Source of the DNA: Bolinopsis microptera
Lineage: Eukaryota > Ctenophora > Tentaculata > Lobata > Bolinopsidae
Length of the DNA stretch: 64,000 bases
Assembly (NCBI RefSeq): GCF_026151205.1
Contig: NC_087074.1
Coordinates: 17,210,712 to 17,274,711 of the forward strand
Reading direction: 5' to 3'
A program made the position numbers and the translations under genes. The stretch's first letter is position 1. Each line of letters opens with the position of its first letter. Positions 23,454 to 36,000 of the stretch are shown here, piece by piece. Under the pieces are notes generated by a model. That model was not told the origin of the DNA. It did no database searches and worked only from the letters and a program-made list of their open reading frames with translations.

Positions 23454-24026
23454 AGGGTGGATGGTTTTTTAATCGTATTTATGGAATTGTTACCGTTGTA
23501 AAACTTACATTATGACAGTTCAGATGGCGAAAGTTTTATCGAAAATGGACCTGTCATTGTTCTGGAAATAACAATAATAAACAATAATATCTATGACCAA
23601 TTTAACCATATTAAGAAATGTGGTCGGTGATCCAGTATTGAGCATATGTGCAACTGTGTGAGTTCAGTATTCTAATTGCCCCCTTCAAGCAGCTAAGGTG
23701 CGTCTTACTAGCAGTCATGTGACCGAGATCACGTGATAACACCTTTAACTAACTTATTGCCCTGAGGATCAATTGGTACAATGTGTATTGAGGTAAATTG
23801 GTCGGGGTATGTTTTATTATATAATATCAGTATTTACACTGAAACATTCAATAGCTTTCCTTAGCTGTTGGAACAGTGAAAGACCAAAATATTAGATGTT
23901 AACCCTGAGCAAATTGTAGCTTGTAGTTGTACATTTAATATAATCAATAATACTACATACTACCTTGTCGGACTTTATTTAAACGGACTTTAGTTCATAG
24001 TTGGATGCTAGAAGCCCAAGTTTACA
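23454..24026 (+). repeat. Palindromic arm, left (573 bp)
   Basis: Reverse complement of 28458-29030, with equal length and no difference noticed by eye. It includes the motif TACCTTGTCGGAC near 23964, the terminus of the DDE-transposon family seen at 53132, 55163 and 56388. Confidence 0.85.
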
Positions 24027-24030
24027 GTTT

Positions 24031-27000
24031 ACACTGCACAGAATACTCTATAGTAACACGGTACACTGCACAGAATACTCTATAGTAACACGGTACACTG
24101 CACAGAATACTCTATAGTAACACGGTACACTGCACAGAATACTCTATAGAAACACGGTACACTGCACAGAATACTCTATAGTAACACGGTACACTGCACA
24201 GAATACTCTATAGTAACACGGTACATTGCACAGAATACTCTATAGTAACACGGTACACTGCACAGAATACTCTATAGTAACACGGTACACTGCACAGAAT
24301 ACTCTATAGTAACACGGTACACTGCACAGAATACTCTATAGAAACACGGTACACTGCACAGAATACTCTATAGTAACACGGTACACTGCACAGAATACTC
24401 TATAGTAACACGGTACACTGCACAGAATACTCTATAGTAACACGGTACACTGCACAGAATACTCTATAGTAACACGGTACACTGCACAGAATACTCTATA
24501 GTAACACGGTACACTGCACAGAATACTCTATAGAAACACGGTACACTGCACAGAATACTCTACAATAACACGGTACACTGCACAGAATACTCTATAGTAA
24601 CACGGTACACTGCACAGAATACTCTATAGTAACACGGTACACTGCACAGAATACTCTATAGAAACACGGTACACTGCACAGAATACTCTATAGTAACACG
24701 GTACACTGCACAGAATACTCTATAGTAACACGGTACATTGCACAGAATACTCTATAGTAACACGGTACACTGCACAGAATACTCTATAGTAACACGGTAC
24801 TCTGCACAGAATACTCTACAGTAACACGGTACACTGCACAGAATACTCTATAGTAACACGGTACACTGCACAGAATATTCTATAGTAACACGGTACACTG
24901 CACAGAATACTCTACAATAACACGGTACACTGCACAGAATACTCTATAGTAACTCGGTACACTGCACAGAATACTCTATAGTAACACGGTACACTGCACA
25001 GAATACTCTATACTCTATAGTAACACGGTACACTGCACAGAATACTCTATAGTAACACGGTACACTGCACAGAATACTCTATACTCTATAGTAACACGGT
25101 ACACTGCACAGAATACTCTATAGTAACACGGTACACTGCACAGAATACTCTATGATAACACGGTACACTGCACAGAATACTCTATAGTAACACGGTACAC
25201 TGCACAGAATACTCTATAGTAACACGGTACACTGCACAGAATATTCTATAGTAACACGGTACACTGCACAGAATACTCTACAATAACACGGTACACTGCA
25301 CAGAATACTCTATAGTAACACGGTACACTGCACAGAATACTCTATAGTAACACGGTACACTGCACAGAATACTCTATGATAACACGGTACACTGCACAGA
25401 ATACTCTACAGTAACACGGTACACTGCACAGAATACTCTATAGTAACACGGTACACTGCACAGAATACTCTATAGTAACACGGTACACTGCACAGAATAC
25501 TCTATAGTAACACGGTACACTGCACAGAATACTCTATAGTAACACGGTACACTGCACAGAATACTCTATAGTAACACGGTACACTGCACAGAATACTCTA
25601 TAGTAACACGGTACACTGCACAGAATACTCTATAGTAACACGGTACACTGCACAGAATACTCTACAATAACACGGTACACTGCACAGAATACTCTACAGT
25701 AACACGGTACACTGCACAGAATATTCTATAGTAACACGGTACACTGCACAGAATACTCTATAGAAACACGGTACACTGCACAGAATACTCTATAGTAACA
25801 CGGTACACTGCACAGAATACTCTATAGTAACACGGTACACTGCACAGAATACTCTATAGTAACACGGTACACTGCACAGAATACTCTATAGTAACACGGT
25901 ACACTGCACAGAATACTCTACAGTAACACGGTACACTGCACAGAATACTCTACAATAACACGGTACACTGCACAGAATACTCTACAATAACACGGTACAC
26001 TGCACAGAATACTCTATAGTAACACGGTACACTGCACAGAATACTCTATAGTAACACGGTACACTGCACAGAATACTCTATAGTAACACGGTACACTGCA
26101 CAGAATACTCTATAGTAACACGGTACACTGCACAGAATACTCTATAGTAACACGGTACACTGCACAGAATACTCTACAGTAACACGGTACACTGCACAGA
26201 ATACTCTATAGTAACACGGTACACTGCACAGAATACTCTATAGTAACACGGTACACTGCACAGAATACTCTATAGAAACACGGTACACTGCACAGAATAC
26301 TCTATAGTAACACGGTACACTGCACAGAATACTCTATAGTAACACGGTACACTGCACAGAATACTCTACAATAACACGGTACACTGCACAGAATACTCTA
26401 TAGTAACACGGTACACTGCACAGAATACTCTACAATAACACGGTACACTGCACAGAATACTCTATAGTAACACGGTACACTGCACAGAATACTCTACAAT
26501 AACACGGTACACTGCACAGAATACTCTATAGTAACACGGTACATTGCACAGAATACTCTATAGTAACACGGTACACTGCACAGAATACTCTATAGTAACA
26601 CGGTACACTGCACAGAATACTCTACAGTAACACGGTACACTGCACAGAATACTCTATAGTAACACGGTACACTGCACAGAATACTCTATAGAAACACGGT
26701 ACACTGCACAGAATACTCTATAGAAACACGGTACACTGCACAGAATACTCTATAGTAACACGGTACACTGCACAGAATACTCTACAGTAACACGGTACAC
26801 TGCACAGAATACTCTATAGTAACACGGTACACTGCACAGAATACTCTATAGTAACACGGTACACTGCACAGAATACTCTATAGTAACACGGTACACTGCA
26901 CAGAATACTCTATAGAAACACGGTACACTGCACAGAATACTCTATAGTAACACGGTACACTGCACAGAATACTCTATAGTAACACGGTACACTGCACAGA

Positions 27001-28283
27001 ATACTCTATAGTAACACGGTACACTGCACAGAATACTCTATAGTAACACGGTACACTGCACAGAATACTCTATAGTAACACGGTACACTGCACAGAATAC
27101 TCTATAGTAACACGGTACACTGCACAGAATACTCTATAGTAACACGGTACACTGCACAGAATACTCTATAGTAACACGGTACACTGCACAGAATACTCTA
27201 TAGTAACACGGTACACTGCACAGAATACTCTATAGTAACACGGTACACTGCACAGAATACTCTATAGTAACACGGTACACTGCACAGAATACTCTACAAT
27301 AACACGGTACACTGCACAGAATACTCTATAGTAACACGGTACACTGCACAGAATACTCTATAGTAACACGGTACACTGCACAGAATACTCTATAGTAACA
27401 CGGTACACTGCACAGAATACTCTACAATAACACGGTACACTGCACAGAATACTCTATAGTAACACGGTACACTGCACAGAATACTCTACAATAACACGGT
27501 ACACTGCACAGAATACTCTATAGTAACACGGTACACTGCACAGAATACTCTATAGAAACACGGTACACTGCACAGAATACTCTATAGTAACACGGTACAC
27601 TGCACAGAATACTCTATAGTAACACGGTACATTGCACAGAATAGTCTATAGTAACACGGTACACTGCACAGAATACTCTATAGTAACACGGTACACTGCA
27701 CAGAATACTCTACAATAACACGGTACACTGCACAGAATACTCTATAGTAACACGGTACACTGCACAGAATACTCTATAGTAACACGGTACACTGCACAGA
27801 ATACTCTATAGTAACACGGTACTCTGCACAGAATACTCTACAGTAACACGGTACACTGCACAGAATACTCTATAGTAACACGGTACACTGCACAGAATAC
27901 TCTATAGTAACACGGTACACTGCACAGAATACTCTATAGTAACACGGTACACTGCACAGAATACTCTATAGAAACACGGTACACTGCACAGAATACTCTA
28001 TAGTAACACGGTACACTGCACAGAATACTCTATAGTAACACGGTACACTGCACAGAATACTCTACAGTAACACGGTACACTGCACAGAATACTCTATAGT
28101 AACACGGTACACTGCACAGAATATTGTATAGTAACACGGTACACTGCACAGAATACTCTACAATAACACGGTACACTGCACAGAATACTCTATGATAACA
28201 CGGTACACTGCACAGAATACTCTATAGTAACACGGTACACTGCACAGAATACTCTACAATAACACGGTACACTGCACAGAACA
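24031..28283 (+). repeat. 32-bp satellite array, about 133 copies
   Basis: Uninterrupted head-to-tail units of exactly 32 bp built around CACTGCACAGAATACTCTA and TAGTAACACGG. Variation is concentrated at one spot (CTATAGTAAC, CTATAGAAAC, CTACAATAAC, CTACAGTAAC, CTATGATAAC); two units carry an 8-bp ACTCTATA insertion (near 25008 and 25080). There are no unique spacers, so it is not a CRISPR-like array. Confidence 0.95.
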
Positions 28284-28457
28284 CTGTTCGGATATTGTAC
28301 ACAATATAGTCAAACTGTACGGAGATTGTACCTAATATAGTCACACTGTTCGGAGATTGTAAAACGTCTGCCCGAGAATTAGGTTTAAAATACTCTAAGG
28401 TAACCTTTCTCCGAGATCTGGTTTTAAAACGGTACGAGATAAATTTCTGCGGTAAAT

Positions 28458-29030
28458 TGTAAACTTGGGCTTCTAGCATCCAACTATGAACTAAAGTCCG
28501 TTTAAATAAAGTCCGACAAGGTAGTATGTAGTATTATTGATTATATTAAATGTACAACTACAAGCTACAATTTGCTCAGGGTTAACATCTAATATTTTGG
28601 TCTTTCACTGTTCCAACAGCTAAGGAAAGCTATTGAATGTTTCAGTGTAAATACTGATATTATATAATAAAACATACCCCGACCAATTTACCTCAATACA
28701 CATTGTACCAATTGATCCTCAGGGCAATAAGTTAGTTAAAGGTGTTATCACGTGATCTCGGTCACATGACTGCTAGTAAGACGCACCTTAGCTGCTTGAA
28801 GGGGGCAATTAGAATACTGAACTCACACAGTTGCACATATGCTCAATACTGGATCACCGACCACATTTCTTAATATGGTTAAATTGGTCATAGATATTAT
28901 TGTTTATTATTGTTATTTCCAGAACAATGACAGGTCCATTTTCGATAAAACTTTCGCCATCTGAACTGTCATAATGTAAGTTTTACAACGGTAACAATTC
29001 CATAAATACGATTAAAAAACCATCCACCCT
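28458..29030 (-). repeat. Palindromic arm, right (573 bp)
   Basis: Partner of 23454-24026. The open frame 28222-28479 on the minus strand spans satellite, spacer and arm and is not a gene. Confidence 0.85.
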
Positions 29031-29034
29031 ATTG

Positions 29035-29825
29035 ATCGGGTTAGGGTCAGGATCCTGGGTCAGGGTTAGGGTTAGGGTCCTGGGTCAGGGTAAGGGTTAG
29101 GGTTAGGGTTAGGGTTAGGGTTAGGGTTAGGGTTAGGGCCTTAGGGTTAGGGTTAGGGTTAGGGTTAGGGTTAGGGTTAGGGTTAGGGTTAGGGTTAGGG
29201 TTAGGGTTAGGGTTAGGGTTAGGGTTAGGGTTAGGGTTAGGGTTAGGGTCAGAGTCCTGGGTCAGGGTCAGGGTTAGGGTTAGGGTCCTGGGTCAGGGTT
29301 AGGGTTAGGGTTAGGGTTAGGGTTAGGGTTAGGGTTAGGGTTAGGGTTAGGGTTAGGGTTAGGGTTAGGGTTAGGGTTAGGGTTAGGGTTAGGGTTAGGG
29401 TTACTGGTTAGGGTTAGGGTTAGGGTTAGGGTTAGGGTTAGGGTTAGGGTTAGGGTTAGGGTTAGGGTTAGGGTTAGGGTTAGGGTTAGGGTTAGGGTTA
29501 GGGTTAGGGTTAGGGTCAGAGTCCTGGGTCAGGGTCAGGGTTAGGGTCAGGGTTAGGGTTAGGGTTAGGGTTAGGGTCAGGGTCAGGGTCAGGGTCAGGG
29601 TTAGGGTCAGGGTCAGGGTCAGGGTCAGGGTCAGGGTCAGGGTCAGGGTCAGGGTCAGGGTCAGGGTCAGGGTCAGGGTCAGGGTCAGGGTCAGGGTCAG
29701 GGTCAGGGTCAGGGTCAGGGTCAGGGTCAGGGTCAGGGTCAGGGTCAGGGTCAGGGTCAGGGTCAGGGTCAGGGTCAGGGTCAGGGTCAGGGTCAGGGTC
29801 AGGGTCAGGGTCAGGGTCAGGGTCA
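29035..29825 (+). repeat. Interstitial TTAGGG array grading into TCAGGG
   Basis: 29035-29575 is mainly TTAGGG with a few GGTCCTGGGTCAGGG interruptions; 29576-29825 is almost pure TCAGGG. It is flanked by non-telomeric sequence on both sides, so it is internal. The single orientation means the 3' G-rich strand is the plus strand here. Confidence 0.95.
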
Positions 29826-29953
29826 ATTGTATTAAATTATATTGTCGGGGGGTCAATTGTCGGGGGGGGGGGGGGGTCAATTGTCGGGGGGTCAATTGTC
29901 GGGGGGTCAATTGTCGGGGGGTCAATTGTCGGGAGGTCAATTGTCGCCCACCC
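29826..29953 (-). repeat. Tandem terminal-motif cluster
   Basis: Six or so copies of GGTCAATTGTCGGGG, one with a run of G. These are inverted copies of the motif at 23391-23425 and mark the right end of the composite element. Confidence 0.75.
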
Positions 29954-30890
29954 GTAGTAAGTGGGGAGGCCTGGGCGTGAGCACTGAGTAGGGTTGTAGG
30001 AATTGGGGAGGCCTGGGTTTGAGCACTGAGCAGTGAGCAGGACTGTAGGAATTGGGGAGGCCTGGGCGTGAGCAGGAATGTAGGAATTGGGGTGGCCTGG
30101 GCGTGAGCACTGACTAGGGGTGTAGGAATAGGGGAGGCCTGGGTTTGAGCACTGAGCAGTGAGCAGGAATGTAGGAATTGGGGAGGCCTGGGCGTGAGCA
30201 GGAGTGTAGTAAGTGGGGAGGCCTGGGCGTGAGCACTGAGTAGGGGTGTAGGAATTGGGGAGGCCTGGGTTTGAGCACTGAGCAGTGAGCAGGAATGTAG
30301 GAATTGGGGAGGCCTCATGGGCGTGAGCAGGAATGTAGGAATTGGGGAGGCCTGGGCGTGAGCAGGAGTGTATGAAGTGGGGAGGTCTTGGCGTGAGCAG
30401 GGGTGAATGAAGTGGGGAGGCCTGGGTGTGAGCACTGCGCAGTGAGCAGGAATGTAGGAATTGGGGAGGCCTGGGCGTGAACAGGAGTGTATGAAGTGGG
30501 GAGGCCTGGGCGTGAGCAGGGGTGTAGGAATTGGGGAGGCCTGGGCGTGAGCAGGAGTGTATGAAGTGGGGAGGCCTGGGCGTGAGCAGGAGTGTAGGAA
30601 TTGGGGAGGTCTGGGCGTGAGCAGGAGTGAATGAAGTGGGGAGGCCTGGGCGTGAGCAGGGGTGTAGGAAGTGGGGAGGCCTGGGCGTGAGCAGGAGTGT
30701 AGGAATTGGGGAGGCCTGGGCGTGAGCTAGCAGGAGTGAATGAAGTGGGGAGGCCTGGGCGTGAGCAGGAGTGTATGAAGTGGGGAGGCCTGAGCGTGAG
30801 CAGGGGTGTAGGAATTGGGGAGGCCTGGGTGTGAGCACTGAGCAGTGAGCAGGAATGTAGGAAGTGGGGAGGCCTGGACGTGAGTAGCTT
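29954..30890 (+). repeat. 35-bp minisatellite, right block
   Basis: Same family as 22955-23385, here with more variants, including longer units containing GAGCACTGAGCAGTGAGCAG. Long minus-strand frames (29401-30838) are repeat artefacts. Confidence 0.9.
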
Positions 30891-33030
30891 AGCTGGTTCT
30901 TACTGTTAAGCTTAATTAGATGACAGGCTAGCTTATAAGCTAGCCTAATACTAATATTTCATTTATTATTCCCGGACGGCTCCAGCAATTTCACCAATTT
31001 CACAAAGCATTTTCCGCAGTTTTTCAGCACCTCAACTTCACACCATTTTAGTAGCACCTCCCTCACAAGTTCATTCTCACAAACTTTCTAAGTAACAACC
31101 TTTGCCTATCACCACGATCCTAACACTACCCTAACAACAACCAATCACATATCAGAAACACAAATCACGTGACACTCGATTCACCCTCCACAGCCGTCCG
31201 TGGTCTCAATTTTAAGTGTGCTCAGAGTAACAAGTTTTAATACGCATGATTTTATAATACTGTCATATTAGCATCTCTTCTGACTTAAACTTTCTTGAGT
31301 CACCAATCCATAACTCGTGTATTTACTTGAATAATCTAAACTAGAGTAGCTCGAGTAGTCCTCAAGATCCCTGTAGCAGTTAGCACCGACCTTTACACAC
31401 CTACACAGCTCAATGAAGTCTCTTTAGATTATTTAAAAATTTCTTATTTGTTATTGTATTGCTGTGTAAATTAAAATTTGATTCTAACTTGAATACCAAT
31501 TCTACGTCCATGCTCATTGCTCAATACAACATTGACGAAAAATGATGGATAAACCAAATTGAAATAAGGAGCTATTCACTAAATTCACTTACCTCGGTTC
31601 AATAACCTTGTTCATGTTTATACTTTTATAGATGCTAAATTAAACCATTATATCATTATTGAGTCAAACAAATAGAGTGTATTATGTCTACTGCCTTGTA
31701 GTTAGCTTAGATATTCATTATTCTGTTTCTAACGTCTTCGAAGTCGAGGCTGACATCTGTTCTAACTTTCAGATCGGCTCATGTATTTTTCTTCTCTGCA
31801 ATATCCGTAGTAAAAATACGCCTAATCAATAACTAAACAGTTTCTTCCAGTTAATAAAAATCCCTGATATCACGATTAAGACTTCCAAAGTAGATTACTC
31901 TGATCCTTGTAGGGTTTTAACACCCTGACTACACCTCCCCTTCATACTTATGGAGAAGTTGCTCTGTTTGCCGACTCAAATAGCGCATCCAACCAGTGAT
32001 GTTGTGACTAGGGAGGCAGTGATGCTGCGTTCATTTGCTGTTACACGGTTACATCAGAAAGTAAGCAGTATGTGAGTAATATATGCTATTCTTATCACTC
32101 ATCCGGCAAATCCTCTTTAACTTGATCATCTTATACCCGGGTAAGATTTTCCTGCTCGAAATCTTAACCCAATTAGTAAGAGAAACTTTGATTTAGAAGC
32201 TGAATCCCTGCTCATTAAAGGTTATCTCCCGCGGAAATATGCCTCATCAACAGTCAGCAGAGAAGAGTGTAACCCAAACCCGGACCACCCTCTCAATATC
32301 CTCTGGAATGTTCTCAATGTGAACGAAACATGTGTTGTAAGTGCTTATACAAGACTACAAGAATTTAAATCATTTATATTTAATTGGTTTTCAGGATAAG
32401 GCAGCAAGAATTGGGCCCGGGTGACAGTTATAAGACGGAACCAGGGTCCTTTATCTCCTACCGTCTGCAAAGAAGGTGCGGAAATTGTCTAAATTCAATT
32501 ACTTTATTTGGATTTACATTACATGTTCGGAGGTCACTTCCCCACCCAGAGATCGGCTTCAAGATAAATTGATAATTAGCCGTACACCCGATGATTTGAC
32601 CGACCGCTCATCTTGTTAACGTAACACGCTTCGAGGGTTCATCATTGTTGCATGACAGTATTTTTATATTGATAGTTTGAATTTGAACGCAGCCTATCTG
32701 AAACTCGAAATATCAGGTATGATAAGCACAGTTGCTTGTTTGGATAATTTTAGTTAAAATATAGGCTTATATTTAAAATTTCAGTGATCAAAGATTAATG
32801 AGAAACTCAGATTTGCGCCTGTAATGATTATGTCAGATTTAAATATAATATAATAGGAGGATATACGTTTATTTATTAATAATAAGTCTATAATAATGAT
32901 TAAATACATGTGGTGATATCACGAACCCATCTGACTGCAGAGTATATTTGCACAGATTGCTAGTGATCTGAAGCTCATTTCGCCGTGTATGTAATACGTG
33001 TCACTCTTGCACTCAGGGTGAAGTCAGAAG
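30891..33030. other. Intergenic stretch upstream of giant gene
   Basis: No gene or repeat could be supported. The last few hundred bases should include the promoter of the gene starting at 33031; no convincing TATA box was singled out. Confidence 0.4.
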
Positions 33031-33088
33031 ATGCTCCGACTTCCTCCCCTTATTTTCCTTATCTCCTCTTTATTCTCCCTCTCTAACT
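33031..33088 (+). CDS. Exon 1: start codon and signal peptide
   Basis: ATG 33031 opens MLRLPPLIFLISSLFSLSNC, a typical short secretory signal. Donor GTGAGT follows at 33089. Phase 1 joins exactly to the acceptor ACCAG at 33539. This extends the protein beyond the first ATG of the long open frame (33761), which is internal. Confidence 0.85.
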
Positions 33089-36000
33089 GTGAGTTATTTC
33101 ATTTTCGTTTCGCAAAAATCTCCTTTATGATAATGATAACGAGACGTTTTTCTTGTTTGAATTTTGTTGGGACTTAATATTAATTTATCGTTACTTATAA
33201 AGTACATAGTTTACTCGACCAATTTTGGTAATAAGTAACAACCATATGGTAATCGCCGCTTTTTTTTCTATTTGATCTAAATTTACTTCGAAACATTTCA
33301 AAATAGAGCCACATGGCGCCCCGATCTAATATACTATATTATATCTGTGAACGCGAATGATATAGGTGCATAGCAAATAGGAAACTGAAGTTAAATGATA
33401 AAACTCAATTTGTAACATGCTTTATACATTGTCTAGAACGTCTTCAGATCTGGATTTTTTAAATAATACCTGTTCGTGATAATGCTTGTTTGACGTTCTT
33501 ATCAATTTACAACTTAGACTGACAAAATTCATTTACCAGGCGAGGGGGCCAATCCAAACAGCCCAGAATTTCCCGCACCAGTAATCACGGTTGAGCCTAA
33601 ATTTGGCATTGATCAGGATGGATCAGAAACTTTAATTAAAGTTGCAGTCGAATCAGATAAAGGAGTTTCGAACGACTCCGTCATAGGCAGTTATGCCACA
33701 TCTAGATCAGATGAAGGGAAAATAGAGACAAGTGATGAGTTACTTGCAAAACTTACAGAAATGCTAGCTTTTCCAGAGCAAGATAGAGGAGCTGATGAGG
33801 CTGTCGTCGATGAAACTGAAATCTCAGTTAAAAATCAAAATCTGGTTATCCCTGAAAAGACAGCTGAAAGTGCCACTGAGGAGACGGATGTTAATTCCAC
33901 TGATGAGTTTGAATTGACTGAGAAACCGAAAGTGGACGTCGCCGACAAACCAATCGCAAAAGTAACTGAGAGTTCAGCAGTTTACGTAACTGTAAAGCCA
34001 GCGTTAACTGAGAAGCCAGACATTGAAGTAACGGATAAGCCTGCTGCTGAAATCATTGAGAATCAGGAGGAAGACATGGCTGAAAACCAGAATGTAGAAA
34101 CGACGGAAACGAGCGAGGAATTACTTGAAAAACTGAATGAAATGCTAGCTATTCCAAAAGAAGATGAAATTAATAACGCTGTCGTTGAAGAAATTAAAGA
34201 AGACGCGGCAACAACACCAAAATCAACGGAGAGACCAGTTGCAGAAGTAACTGAAAGCCCAGAGGTTGCTGTGACCGAAAAGCCAGAACTGACTGAGAGG
34301 CCCGTCGTGGAGGTTACTCAGAAGCCTATCGTGGAAGTCACTGAAAAGCTCGTCGTGAAAGTTACCGAGAAGCCCATCGTGGAAATCAATGAGAAGATCG
34401 TCGTGGAAGATACTGAGATGCTCGTCGCAAAAGAAACTGAGAAGCCTGTCGCAGAAGTCACTGAAACGTCTGGCGTGGTTGATACTACGTGGTTGACCGA
34501 AAAGCCAGAACTGACTGACAGGCCCGTCGTGGAAGTTACTGAGAAGCTCGTCATGGAAAATACTGAGATGCCCGTCGCAGAAGTAACTGAGAAGCCCGTC
34601 GCAGAAGTCACTGAGACACCTGTCGTGGAAGTCACTGAGAAGCCAATCGTGGAAGTCACTGAGACACCTGTCTTGGAAGTAACTAAGAAGCCTGTGGATG
34701 AAGTAACTGAAAAGCCCGTCGTGGAAGTCACTGAGAAGCTCGTCGCAGAAGTAACTGAGAAGCCCGTTGCAGAAGTAACTGAGAAGCCCGTCGTGAAAGT
34801 TACTGAAACGCCTGTCGTGGAAGTGACTGAGAAGCCAATCGTGGAAGTAACTGACAAGCCCGTCGCAGAAGTCACTGAGACACCTGTCGTGGAAGTCACT
34901 GAGAAGCCAATCATGGACGTAACTGAGAAGCCCGTCGCAAAAGTCACTGAGACACCTGTCGTGGAAGTCACTGAGAAGCCTGTCGATGAAGTAACTGAAA
35001 AGCCCGTCGTGGAAGTTACTGAAAAGCCCGTCGCAGAAGTAACTGAGAAGCCCGTCGTGAAAGTTACTGAGACACCTGTCGTGGAAGTAACTGAGAAGCC
35101 AATCGTGGAGGTAACTGAGAAGCCCGTCGCAGAAGTGACTGAAAAGCCCGTCGTGGAAGTAACTGAGAAGCCCGTCGTGGAAGTCATTGAAACACCTGTC
35201 GTGGAAATGACTGAGAAGCCAATCGTGGAAGTAACTGAGAAGCCCGTCGCAGAAGTCACTGAGACACCTGTCGTGGAAGTCACTGAGAAGCCAATCGTGA
35301 AAGTCACTGAGACACCTGTCGTGGAAGTAACTAAGAAGCCTGTCGATGAAGTAACTGGAAAGCCCGTCGTGGAAGTCACTGAGAAGCTCGTCAACAAAGT
35401 TACTGAGAAATCAATCGTGGAAGTTACTGAAAAGCCCGTCGCAATAGTAACTGAGAAGCCCATCGCAGAAGTAACTGAGAAGCCCGTCGTGAAAATTACT
35501 GAGACACCTGTCGTGGAAGTGACTGTGAAGCCAATCGTGGAAGTCACTGAGAAGCCTGTCGTGGAAGTGACTGAAAAGCCTGTCGCAGAAGTAACTGAGA
35601 GGCCTGTCGTGGAAGTCATTGAAACACCTGTCGTGGAAGTAACTGAGAAGCCAATCGTGGATTTAACTGAGAAGGCCGTCGCAGAAGTCACTGAGAAGCG
35701 TGTCGTGGCAGTGACTGAAAAGCCCGTTGCAGAAGTAACTGAGAAGCCCGTCGCAGAATTAACTAAGAAGCCCGTCGAGGAAGTTACTGAGACACCTTTC
35801 ATGGAAGTCACTGAGAAGCCAATAGTGGAAGTTACTGAGAAGCCCGTCGTGGAAGTGACTGAAAAGCCCGTCGCAGAAGTAACTGAGAAGCACGTCGTGG
35901 AAGTCATTGAGACTCCTATCGTGGAAGTTACTGAGAAGCCAATCGTGAAAGTAACTGAGAAGCCCGTCACAGAAGTCACTGAGACACCTGTCGTGGAAGT

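Larger units (their letters stand above)
23386..29953. mobile_element. 6.57-kb composite element carrying satellite and telomere-type repeats
   Basis: Inserted in the 35-bp minisatellite. GTAGTAAG occurs at both edges (23378-23385 and 29954-29961), an 8-bp candidate target duplication. Ends are inverted: GCGACAATTGACC followed by CCCGACAATTGACCCCC on the left, and several inverted copies of the same motif on the right. In order: short TIR, 573-bp palindromic arm, about 133 units of 32-bp satellite, a unique 174-bp spacer, second 573-bp arm, TTAGGG then TCAGGG array, TIR motif array. No coding sequence is seen, so it is non-autonomous if mobile. Confidence 0.65.

Noticed and set aside
24031..28283. 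Possible CRISPR-like array
   Set aside because: Units are contiguous 32-bp copies with no unique spacers, in an animal genome.
29035..29825. Chromosome end
   Set aside because: Non-telomeric sequence continues for tens of kilobases on both sides; treated as interstitial unless reads show an assembly join.
22880..30838. Minus-strand frames of 177, 333 and 344 codons in the 35-bp minisatellite and telomere array
   Set aside because: Pure repeat translation with no start context, domain or splice partner.
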